Of a stretch of 35,951 nt of DNA, positions 13,401 through 25,270 are shown piece by piece. The stretch is from NCBI GenBank assembly GCA_009602725.1, contig WELB01000111.1, forward strand, positions 391,070-427,020, read 5' to 3'. Both the position numbers and the translations under genes were made by a program. A model generated the notes under the pieces. The model was not told where the DNA came from and searched no databases. It was given only the letters and a program-made list of their open reading frames with translations. The stretch comes from Spirogloea muscicola. Its lineage: Eukaryota; Streptophyta; Zygnematophyceae; Spirogloeales; Spirogloeaceae. Each line of letters starts with the position of its first letter. Position 1 is the stretch's first letter.

Positions 13401-15940
13401 TGCGGTCTTGCCTTCGGACTCGGCAGCCTTGCGTTTTGCATCTCTCTCTGCTTTGACGTTGGTGCTGCCAGGCTGGACCCTCAACTCCTCTCTGGGCCCA
13501 ACAGAAAACGGAAAACTGCCAAACTTGTCAGGAGTGAGCTCCCTATTGCAGGAGAGATGCACGTCTGGCAGGCTGGGCATGGTCCAAGTATCACAGTACA
13601 GGTTGCGTTCTCATGACAGACTGTTGCTGGCAGTGTAGCGATCGTCAAGGACCATGTACTTACCTGTCAACCACTGCAGGGGGCCTCCTTGCGGGCAATA
13701 TGTGCAACAGACGGCCTTGGAAAGTGGTCTTGTCCAGCTTGTGCATTGCTCTGGAAGGGACGGCAACTAGACAGTCAGAAATGTGCCAATGTCCTTGGGT
13801 GTCAGCCCTCAGGTGTCAGCAGACGACATCAACTGGATGCACCAGCTCCGGGATCTGGCTAAAGAAGAAGAGGTCAGCTGGCAAGCCCCAAAGATGCAAG
13901 CCAGCAAAAGTCTGACCCACCATGTACAGAAAGGCTCAGAGCCTCCGTCTCACACCTATTATGTAAGCCAGCAGAGTAGCAGGGCAGTGAAAGTGTATTG
14001 CACGGTGTGCACGTTCCCAGAACTGTACATGATCAAAATACATACGTTCTCCGAGAAGGGATGCAGTACTCACATTCTCGCATTCTCAGGTAGCATGTAG
14101 AGTACATATGCAAAACCCTTGGATCGCCTGGTGTCCCGATCAACTACTACATGTACTTCAGAAAGCTTGCCATACACCCCAAAAAGCTCAAGGAGGTCCT
14201 CGTCACTGCCACCGGCAACACGAAGATGGGCAGAGCTTGGTCTTAGAGAGCGAGATCCTCGCGTGCGCTACAGCATCGAGCCTCCAGCGGCAGTAGCTTG
14301 CGAAGCACAGCACGGCAGTTGCCAGATTGCAGTGTCACTAAGAGCTATCAGTATAGCCCCATGAAGCTCACGTTGTGGAGTAGCAAAGGTTGCGGACAAA
14401 AAGGCGGCCGCTCTGTTCATCCACGTCAGGCCTGCCACGATCGCTGGGTTCGATGATATCGTCCTGGGGATCGCCCTCGATGACGACACCGCTGCTTTCT
14501 GCAGCCTTGCCTCGCTCAGCCAATTCCTCCTGAGTCGCTTCACGTCCAGCGGCTGCCTCTTCTTCCTCCTCCTGCTGCTCCTCCTCCTCCTCCTCCTCCA
14601 CTCCCTCGCCAGCTTCTTGTGAGTGCTCATCGTCTTCGTCATCGCTCCAGTCGGTACGCACCCTGCTCCTCAGATACTCTGCATCAGACAACTCTCTCCC
14701 CTCGCCAGCATCTGACCCACTCGAAGTGTCACCTGTGTCCAGCCCCACCGCTCCAGCCCCTCCTGAACGTACGTCTCCAGAGCCTTCCACCGGCCCAGCA
14801 CTGCTGGCAGCTCCGCTCAGTTGTAGACGATGCGCCTTGCCTCTGTTGCTCTTGCTCGCATTCACAGTGCTGGTGGTGACAGCAGCAGTCGTACCAGGCT
14901 GGCGACTTGCGTTGACGCACTCCCTCTGGCCTTTGAGGACCTTCTGCTTCCCACTACCAGGAGCTTGTTTCCTTGTCTGAGTGCTGCCCTCGACAGCCTC
15001 CAGGACGTCATCATTCGTCCACAGCCTGCTCTTCTTCCGAGGCTGCATCACCTCCAGGAACTCGAGCAGCTGAGGGTCATCCTCAGCCTGGCCGTGGGCT
15101 TCCTGAGCAGACGCTGCAGTGCGGCTCCCGTTAATGGAGCCTGACGCAGGCAGTGGTCGCGGAGCTGCTGTTCCACCTCTGACGCCGTGCTCCTTCTGCT
15201 GCGGCTCATGGGCCCTGCTATATGCAGAGCTGCCCTCCGAGTGCCGGCTCCAAGGGCGAACTGCAGTCGCCTCTCCAACCGGCCTTGCTAGCTGTGCAGG
15301 ACCCACTCAAGCAAGCGACTCAGCGATAGCTCCGCCAAACTCCTCCTGCGCGGCTCAGCTGACCATGCCGAGCTCAAGACGACCATGCCTTGAGGCGTGG
15401 CCAGTATCCAACCCCACACTTGTGTCCTGGGCTGCCCACGCTCAGACCCATGATTGTCACCGAGAGTTCCTCGCCCGGGCGGGGTCTGAGGGAGGAGTCC
15501 GGCAGGGTTTGGGGCCTGGCGGAGCGGGGTCTCGGGAGAAGGATATGAGCGTCAGCCGACCTCGCAGGTGAGCCGGCAGGTGTCGAGGAAGGAGCGGTTG
15601 AAGTACTTGATGGCCGCCGCAGCCTCCTCCTCCGAGCGGTACCCCACGAACGCGAGCTGCCGGGACTTGCCCTCGCTGCGCACCGCCCCGGCGCGCGCCG
15701 TGGCCTGACCGCGTCAGCTGCCGCTGCGCTGGGCTGCTCCCGTGCCAGTGCTCGGAGGGCAGTCGAGCCTGCGGCAGGCTAGGGCCCGGCAGCACGCGAC
15801 TGGGAGGAGAGGGAGGGGAGGGGCGGACACCTGGTGCGGAGGATGCGAGCGTCGGTCACCTCGCCCCTGGCGGCAAAGTGGTCCTTGAGGCGGCCCTCCT
15901 GGACGTACGGCGGCACGTTCTTGACGCAGATGCGCGACAT
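10493..15940 (-). CDS. MRD1: MRD1/RBM19 multiple RRM protein, rRNA processing
   Basis: Nucleolar factor that binds pre-rRNA and is needed for 18S rRNA maturation in the small-subunit processome. Fifteen minus-strand exons all join in phase: 15831-15940, 15561-15675, 14372-15291, 14074-14205, 13664-13750, 13368-13542, 12857-13183, 12613-12677, 12242-12425, 11927-12031, 11701-11805, 11413-11568, 11217-11270, 10884-11018 and 10493-10678. They give 951 residues. RRM1 begins at residue 1 ([18 protein letters not shown]). A long low-complexity linker follows, with a Glu run at about 14565-14600 and the DDEDDE motif. RRM2 is near 371 ([13 protein letters not shown]), RRM3 near 583 ([12 protein letters not shown]), RRM4 near 706 ([18 protein letters not shown]), RRM5 near 819 ([17 protein letters not shown]), and the tail ends at the TGA. 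Five RRMs match yeast Mrd1 (human RBM19 has six). [20 protein letters not shown] is a family signature. Start and stop are both well supported. Confidence 0.96.
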
Positions 15941-16129
15941 GCTGCGGAGCGAGGCGGCGCGGGGAAGAGGCGCGAGAGGGCGCAGCGTCGCGCGGCAGCC
16001 CGGCGACCCCTCAGCCCCTCAGCCCCGGCCCCGGCCCCGAGCCCGGCGGCGGCGCACGGCCTGCCTGCCCCTCGGCGAAGCGGCGCACGGCGCGCATGCA
16101 CCGCCAGAGGGACGCCCAAGCATGCCCGC

Positions 16130-16315
16130 TCCCTTTCGGGCTGGCTTTCCACGGCGGGGGAGCCCTTCCTTGTGCTTGTTTCTCTTAGCGCTTCCCCTGG
16201 CTCCCTTCTCGTACTTTGTCCATTCTTTTTTGGGCTGGCTGTTCCAGCCCCTATCCTCAATGGGCGAGCTCTTTCTTCCTCGAGTGCTTCGTAGCTGCTT
16301 AGCTTCTTCGCCTGC
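16130..16315 (+). repeat. Type 2 hairpin unit upstream of MRD1
   Basis: This contains a perfect 7-base stem (GGGCTGG 16232-16238, CCAGCCC 16244-16250), preceded by GTCCATTCTTTTTT and followed by ATCCTCAATGGGCGAGC, the core of the repeated hairpin unit. A weaker GGGCTGGCTTTCC box sits at 16138-16151. The unit lies in the roughly 400 bases between the MRD1 start codon (15940, transcribed leftward) and retroelement coding sequence, so it may lie in the MRD1 promoter. Confidence 0.75.
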
Positions 16316-16319
16316 CGCC

Positions 16320-17434
16320 TCCGTGGCTCAGCTCTTCATGGTCCATGGCCGGCGTGCACTGGAGCAGGCGGTGGTGGAGGTGGACAAGGGCGCGCTGCCG
16401 TTCCAGGTGGCGCTTCGCACCGCCCACCAGGAGCTGCTCGCGGCGCACCCCGACATGGCAGGCCAGGCGGTCTTCTTTGCGCACCTCGCGCACACCGCTG
16501 ACCTGCGCGTCCAAGCGCGCCTCGCGGCCGTCGTCGACAAGGCCGCCTACACCACCGCCGTGCTGCAGCTCCCTGAGGCCGACCTGCGCGGGCGCGCGAG
16601 ACTTCAATCTGCCTCGTCCCCGGGGGCAGCGGCGTGGCTTCAGGCCCTCCCCATCAACGACGCCCTCACGCTTCCCGATGAGGTTTTTCGCACTGCAGTC
16701 CACCGGCTCCTGGGACTGCCGCCTCCTTGTCTCCAGAGCGTGCGACAATGCGAATGCGGTGAGCGAGGGGCCGAGTCTGGGGAGCTGGCCGCCCACGTCC
16801 TGCGCTGCGCCCACGGCGGCGAGCGGACGGCGGCCCACGACCGCCTCCGCGATGCGATGCATGGCATTTTGGCGGAGGCGGGCTTCTCGGTGGCTGCGGA
16901 GCACTCCGGCGTCATGCCGCTCCAGGCCAGGGCCGACGGTCTCCACGCCCGGCGCGTAGAACTGGTGGCCACCCCACAGGCCGGCGGGCCACGTCTTCTC
17001 CTGGACGTGGTGACCACCGACCCTTCGACCGCTCCCACCCAGCCCAGTGTGCCACCAAGGCTGGGTGTGCGGTCGCCGGCGCCGCTCGCGCCAAGGAGCT
17101 CAATTACTCTGACCATCCGCCGGCAGACTAGTTCTTCCCGTTGGCCATAGACACCCATGGGGCGCTGGGCGCTCGGTGGCTCGAGCTGCTCACCCAGCTC
17201 GCCCGCCACACCATCGCCCGTCGCTTCCATGGGGAGCCTGTAGACTTCCCTGCAGCAGGGTCGCTGGCGCAATTGAATCGCATGCGCCTGGCCGTCTCGC
17301 TGCAGCGGTCGATGGCCCGTGCGCTGCACCTTCGTGCCGGCCGGGCTCTTGCTGCTGCCTCTGGCTCTGGCCAGGGGACCCACTTTCAGGACCCTAGCCT
17401 CTCTGATTTGCGGTTGCTTAGCAGGGGTTACTGA
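16320..17434 (+). pseudogene. Retroelement ORF C-terminus: zinc-knuckle, endonuclease-like and tail domains
   Basis: Longest surviving piece of the element. One frame runs to about 17040 and holds a CxC...HxxxC knuckle (CECG at about 16747, HVLRC at about 16795), then HDRLRDAM, then RADG...RRVEL and RLLLDVVTTDP. That order resembles the knuckle plus PD-(D/E)XK-like endonuclease that ends many eukaryotic non-LTR retroelement proteins. After a one-base frame slip near 17040 and an in-frame TAG at about 17130, the tail continues: KELNYSDHPPAD, PLAIDTHGALGARWLELL, NRMRLAVSLQRSMARAL, ending SDLRLLSRGY and a true stop at 17432-17434. No reverse transcriptase motif is present, so the copy is 5'-truncated and dead. 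Assignment to the exact clade is not possible from this piece. Confidence 0.8.
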
Positions 17435-17600
17435 GTGATTGTAGCTGCTTTCTTTCTTTGTGTGCTTTGTTTTCTTAGCGCTTCCTCTGGCCCCCTTCTC
17501 GTGCTTTGTTCATTCTTTTTTGGGCTGACTTTTCCAGCCCCTATCCTCAATGGGCGAGCCCTTCTCTCTTTCTTCCCCCCCGGCCCCTGGGCTGGCCTCC
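17435..17600 (+). repeat. Retroelement 3' untranslated region, type 2 hairpin unit
   Basis: This directly follows the stop codon of the preceding pseudogene and is therefore the reference 3' untranslated region for the type 2 subfamily. It includes CTTAGCGCTTCC, TGTTCATTCTTTTTT, the hairpin at 17522-17540 with one mismatch (GGGCTGA/CCAGCCC) and ATCCTCAATGGGCGAGC. Another GGGCTGGC...CACAGCC hairpin begins near 17589. Confidence 0.8.
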
Positions 17601-17639
17601 CACAGCCGCTGCCCTTCTATCAGAAGAGCTGTTTCTCTT

Positions 17640-18090
17640 GCTGTGCCCTGCCGGCGATTACTTCGTGGCGCTGGCGACGGACGTGCACGCCGGGGCGGCG
17701 TTCAGCAGTCGGTGGCTGAACCTTCTGCAGCTGCTTGCACGGCGGGCCACCGATCGTTGGCAGGGACAGCAAGGTGAGCTGCCCGGCTTCAGCGCCGCTG
17801 GGCCGCTTGCCCAGGTGTTCCGCATGCGGCTATCCACTTCCTTCCTTGGTAGCGTAGTCCTTTTTACGGCACCTCTCTCTTTGGCTTTGGACATTGTCCA
17901 TTGTTTCCGGGCTGGCTTTGCCAACCCCTCTTCTCCATGGGCGCGCACTTCTTCCAACGGTCCCAAGCTCACGCAGTGCACTTGCGGGCAGGCCGCACAT
18001 TGGCTGGGTCTCGTCGGGGTGCCTCTTTTCCAGCTGCAAGTAACTCCGACTTGCGGTTGCTGACTCGGGCGTACTACGCTCCCATTCGCT
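17640..18090 (+). pseudogene. Retroelement tail domain interrupted by a type 3 hairpin unit
   Basis: The frame from about 17650 reads DYFVALATDVHAGAAFSSRW, LNLLQLLARRATDRW, then FSAAGPLAQVFRMRLSTSF, which matches the tail domain of the 16320-17434 copy. At about 17855 it is broken by roughly 95 bases carrying the type 3 hairpin unit (TTGGACATTGTCCATTG then GGGCTGGCTTTGCCA). The tail resumes near 17950 with FQRSQAHAVHLRAGRTLAG and ends SNSDLRLLTRAYY near 18080. The coding sequence is thus split by an insertion. Confidence 0.7.
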
Positions 18091-18239
18091 GTAGTCTCTT
18101 GCATAGCTGCCAAAGTGAGGAGAAGCTCTTCCAATTGCAGCTGCAAGCCGGAAATACTGTACTAGCAGCCAGATAGCAGTCCCCCTGCCGATAGCCGGAG
18201 TCGGCCAGACAACGGCCCGCACGCAGCTTCCAGGCTTGA

Positions 18240-19150
18240 GCCAAAATAACGCTGCAGGGAGGTGCTGTGAAACGCCGGAGGAGGAGCTCATGCCAAGGGG
18301 GCGAGGGCTGGGAAGGCCAGCGAGCCAAGAAAGAAGTAGCTCTCCCTAAAGAGAGAACACGGCTGCTTATATTAAGGGGCGGCTGTGAAAGCCAGCTGAT
18401 CACATGCACAGGGCATTTATTTGGAGTCAATGTATACTACTTGAAGCCGTCAGGCTGGGCAAGAGGGCCCTCTCAGTACCCTTGTCAGCAGTAGGATGTC
18501 AGATGAGCTGAGGGGCAGGGAGGTACCGAGGAGGCGAGGGCTTGCGATGGGCCAGCCTGTCGGAGCTTTCTCTGCTCAGCACCTCCGACTGCGTGGCCAG
18601 CAATGTGTGTGGAAGCGGAACTCTCGTATGCCTCAGTCACCACCACATCAACCAAGGCTCGTGGGCCTCCGCCAGGTTGTACACCCACAAAGTCCAGGGT
18701 GCGACGGTGATGGCGTCCCTGGGAATCCGTGGTGATGGGCATTACATTGCTTACTTCCACGATGGCGCAGTAGCCAGCGTCGCGCATCAAGCCCGCCAGG
18801 GCGTCCCGTAGGAGATTGTGGACGCCCACCACCTCAGGGCCTGTGGGACACCGCAGCATGTGGGTGGCTAGGTCTCCGCCCTCCGCACGGAAGCCACACT
18901 CACACTGAGTTACTCCAATCAGGCAGGTCGGGGGCAGGCCCAGGAACAGCTGGAAAGCGAGGGAGCGCTGTGAAAAGTTGGAAAGGCGCATTCGGAACCC
19001 CAGGGCCTGATAGCTTGCAGCGTTGAAGTCTCCCGGCTCCTCTCGGTGATGGCTGGACACAGCGCGCCTGGCAAGCGGGTGCAAGCCACCGAGCGCCAAA
19101 AGCCCCGAGGATGTGGGTGGCGAGGGGAATGAGCACATCCTCCGACGGGT
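18240..19150 (-). pseudogene. Rearranged minus-strand copy of the retroelement C-terminus
   Basis: On the minus strand, about 18950-18600 reads LGLPPTCL, the knuckle CECG...HMLRC, HNLLRDAL, RRTLDF and RALVDVVVTEAYES, homologous to the plus copy at 16700-17030. It then runs to a damaged C-terminus (SDILLLTR) at about 18466-18500 and a type 4 3' untranslated region down to about 18240. Upstream on the minus strand (about 19150-18960) lies a second module with HILGAFGARWL and FRMRLSNFSQRSLA. This looks like the tail domain, which should come after the knuckle and not before it. The copy therefore appears chimeric. No reverse transcriptase motif is seen. Confidence 0.65.
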
Positions 19151-19194
19151 GGTGGGCTTGCTGGTGGTGACTGCAGATTGCGTTGATTCGGCCA

Positions 19195-19542
19195 ACCCCG
19201 CGAAGTCGGCGACGCTTGTCGGGCACGCGGTTCGCTTTGGCGGCTCGGAATAAGGAGCGCAAGTACTCTGACCACCAGGCGATGCCTTCGCGGCACTGGC
19301 CATTGACGTACACGGGGCCTTCGGCAGTGGCTGGTTGGATCTCCTCCAGCGGCTTGCCCGGGAGGCCATCGAGCGGCGGCCGGGTTCACCAGGCTTCAAT
19401 GCTGGCGGCGCCCTCGCGCAATTTTTCGGATGATGGCTGGCAGTCTCGCTACAGCGATCTTTGGCTCATGCGGTCCACGCGCGCTCTGGCTGTGCTATGG
19501 CTGCTGCTTCCGGATCTGAGGCTCCTCACTCGTGACTACTGA
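19195..19542 (+). pseudogene. Retroelement tail domain fragment
   Basis: Across frameshifts, the plus strand reads VGHAVRFGGSE, KYSDHQA, then ALAIDVHGAFGSGWLDLLQR, LAREAIER, FNAGGALAQFF and SLQRSLAHAVHAR, ending PDLRLLTRDY and a stop at 19540-19542. It is homologous to the tail of the 16320-17434 copy but with several frame breaks. It abuts the opposite-strand copy to its left. Confidence 0.7.
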
Positions 19543-20350
19543 GTGATCCATCCTCCCCCTGCTCTACCATAGCATCTTCCGACCCCTTTGTAGCTGCTCA
19601 ATGCTTTTTTGGCCCCTTCGAGCCTTTGTCAATTCTTTTTTGGGCTGGCTTTTTGCAGCCCTTGCCGCCATTGGGAGTGCCACTTCTTCTCTTCCGGGTC
19701 TCGGCAGAATGCCGCTTTTCCTGCTTCGAGTTACTCTGATCTGCTGTTGCTCACACGTGGATACTGAGCATCCATCTGAATCGCCCTCTGCACCGTCTCG
19801 TGCTTCGTAGTGTAGTCCTTTTTCGGCACTTCTTTCTTTGGCTTTGGACATTGTCCATTGTTTTTGGGTTGGCTTTGCCAGCCCCTCTTCTCTATGGGCG
19901 AGCTCTTCTCTCTTGCTCGGAGGTCCTTGTGTGTCGGGCTTAATTAGGCCACCTTTTCAGATTTTCAAGCGCAACGCGCGCCTTCTCTCTTTTCGCTTGA
20001 ATTGGCCTCGCTTTGATTTCATGCGCACCGCGCGCCTTCTCTCTCTCTTGCAGACGTCATGGAGAGTAGTATCCTGCTCTTTGTCACCTTCCGGCCCTTT
20101 CAGACCTTGTACAGTTCTTTGCGCTGGCCTCTAACTGCCATTGCCTTGCATTGGAGGAGCTGTTTCTTCCCTCTTGCCAAAGGCGGCTGGCGAGGTCCGG
20201 AAGAGACGGAGCAAGGAGGGGGGCGAGGGCTGTGAAAGGGAGCTTTTGAAAAGGTCCGAAAGGGCCAAAAAGCGCTGACACAGTCAGCTGACCAAGTGCC
20301 ATGTAGGATGGCACTTGCTGGCCTCTGGTGAGCAGCCGCAGGTCACGAAG
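19543..20350. repeat. Stacked retroelement 3' ends and hairpin units
   Basis: Several fragments lie end to end. A type 1 3' untranslated region with hairpin unit covers 19543-19695 (GGGCTGGC at 19642). A further C-terminus, SDLLLLTRGY plus stop, is at about 19735-19768. A type 3 hairpin unit covers 19805-19905, and a diverged piece of the 3' module lies at about 19982-20044 (GCTTGAATTGGCCTC). A plus-strand unit remnant sits at about 20080-20165. A minus-strand end covers about 20180-20350, reading LRDLRLLTRGQQ. No intact gene is present. Confidence 0.7.
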
Positions 20351-20467
20351 AGGAGAGTAGCCGCCGGGAAAGGGCAAAGGGGAGGGGGCGCCGGAATGGA
20401 AAGCAGGCAGTCCCCCGGGGGAAGCCAGAGGCTGGAAGCAGGCAAGGAGGAGGGCGGGGCGGGGCGG

Positions 20468-20917
20468 NNNNNNNNNNNNNNNNNNNNNNNNNNNNNNNNN
20501 NNNNNNNNNNNNNNNNNNNNNNNNNNNNNNNNNNNNNNNNNNNNNNNNNNNNNNNNNNNNNNNNNNNNNNNNNNNNNNNNNNNNNNNNNNNNNNNNNNNN
20601 NNNNNNNNNNNNNNNNNNNNNNNNNNNNNNNNNNNNNNNNNNNNNNNNNNNNNNNNNNNNNNNNNNNNNNNNNNNNNNNNNNNNNNNNNNNNNNNNNNNN
20701 NNNNNNNNNNNNNNNNNNNNNNNNNNNNNNNNNNNNNNNNNNNNNNNNNNNNNNNNNNNNNNNNNNNNNNNNNNNNNNNNNNNNNNNNNNNNNNNNNNNN
20801 NNNNNNNNNNNNNNNNNNNNNNNNNNNNNNNNNNNNNNNNNNNNNNNNNNNNNNNNNNNNNNNNNNNNNNNNNNNNNNNNNNNNNNNNNNNNNNNNNNNN
20901 NNNNNNNNNNNNNNNNN
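20468..20917. other. Assembly gap (450 N)
   Basis: A run of 450 unknown bases flanked by very GC-rich sequence. It separates the retroelement cluster from beta-amylase and may hide the 5' exons of beta-amylase, including its targeting peptide. Confidence 0.99.
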
Positions 20918-21197
20918 CCTCCGCCGCCGGCCCCGCCCCTGCGCCCCCGCTGCCCCGGCTGGCAACCATGCCAGGTCCCCCACCACCCGCAGCGCCGCGG
21001 TGTGCGCCCCCCTGCGGACCACCGGCACGGCGCTCAGCCGCCCATTGCCGCCCGGCGCGTGCTGACGGGCTTCGGCCTCCCCGGTCCCTGGCAGGCTGCG
21101 GGAGTCGCACGCGTGCCTCGCCACAGGCGGCCCCCGGGACGCCGAGCGCGCCCCGCAGCAGGCGTGCAGAGAAGCGGGAGCCGGGAGTCCGGCCGCG

Positions 21198-24434
<3,237 letters not shown>

Positions 24435-25270
24435 GAGTCAGGCCAGGCCAGGATCTGCCGGCAGCCTGATTTGCTCGCCTCGGCGGTTGGGGAGGGTCAT
24501 ATACACTGAGCATAGCTGAGGGTCTGGTTCGGCAGACAGGCTCGGTACAACGGCCATGTACATATAGCAAGCTCTCACACAGCACCCAATTGAATGGCCT
24601 CTTCTTCAGAGCGCAGCCACAACTTGGCTATTAATTGTGGTGTCCTTGGGGCACCACACCAAACACTTTTGCTTACTCTTTTTTGGCTCTTACGCCGGCA
24701 CCTTTTTGAATATAGCTTTTTCTCCCTTATTTGATCAGGTGTAATTCCATCCCTGGACAAGTGATCCTGACACCGAGCAAGCAATGCGTGAATGCAAATT
24801 TGCTGGCAGAAAGTTGCTGCACTGCCTTTCTGCCATTCTCTCAATGGATCAACAGTGCAATCATCCTAAGGTTGTCAGTCCACAAGTGCTTGACGGGTGG
24901 GCTGGACACATGCTGGGCTGGGCGACCCTCCTGAAGAATTTACTGAATTATACAATTCTCGGCTGGTCATCTTTGTCAATGACAGCACGGCGCAAAGCAG
25001 TGTACATGCTGGATACAGTAAGAGCCGCCTTGGGAGGCAACTTGGATAAGCTGCATGCGTGTTGCAGCCTGTTCATAGATTGGCCACTGAGGCTTAAATC
25101 ATACGGGTAGAGGTGTCCAGTAGGCAAGGTTGATAGATAGGCAGTAGGCCACGGTCCAGGCACCCTGTACCAGTACAGGCATCAAGCTGTGCTATAATGC
25201 TACCACCGAGCTGTTGCTTTAAGAGGCAACGTTGGCCCCATGTGGTCGTCACGTCCTGGTCGCACTCATG
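24435..25270. other. Convergent intergenic region, beta-amylase/PEPC
   Basis: This lies between two convergent stop codons and should hold both 3' untranslated regions. The open frames here are short and show no recognisable motif. No retroelement hairpin unit or C-terminal peptide is seen. Confidence 0.5.

Noticed and set aside
14619-14980. Plus-strand open frames opposite the acidic MRD1 exon
   Set aside because: Shadow of the MRD1 exon 3 coding frame, low complexity, no family resemblance.
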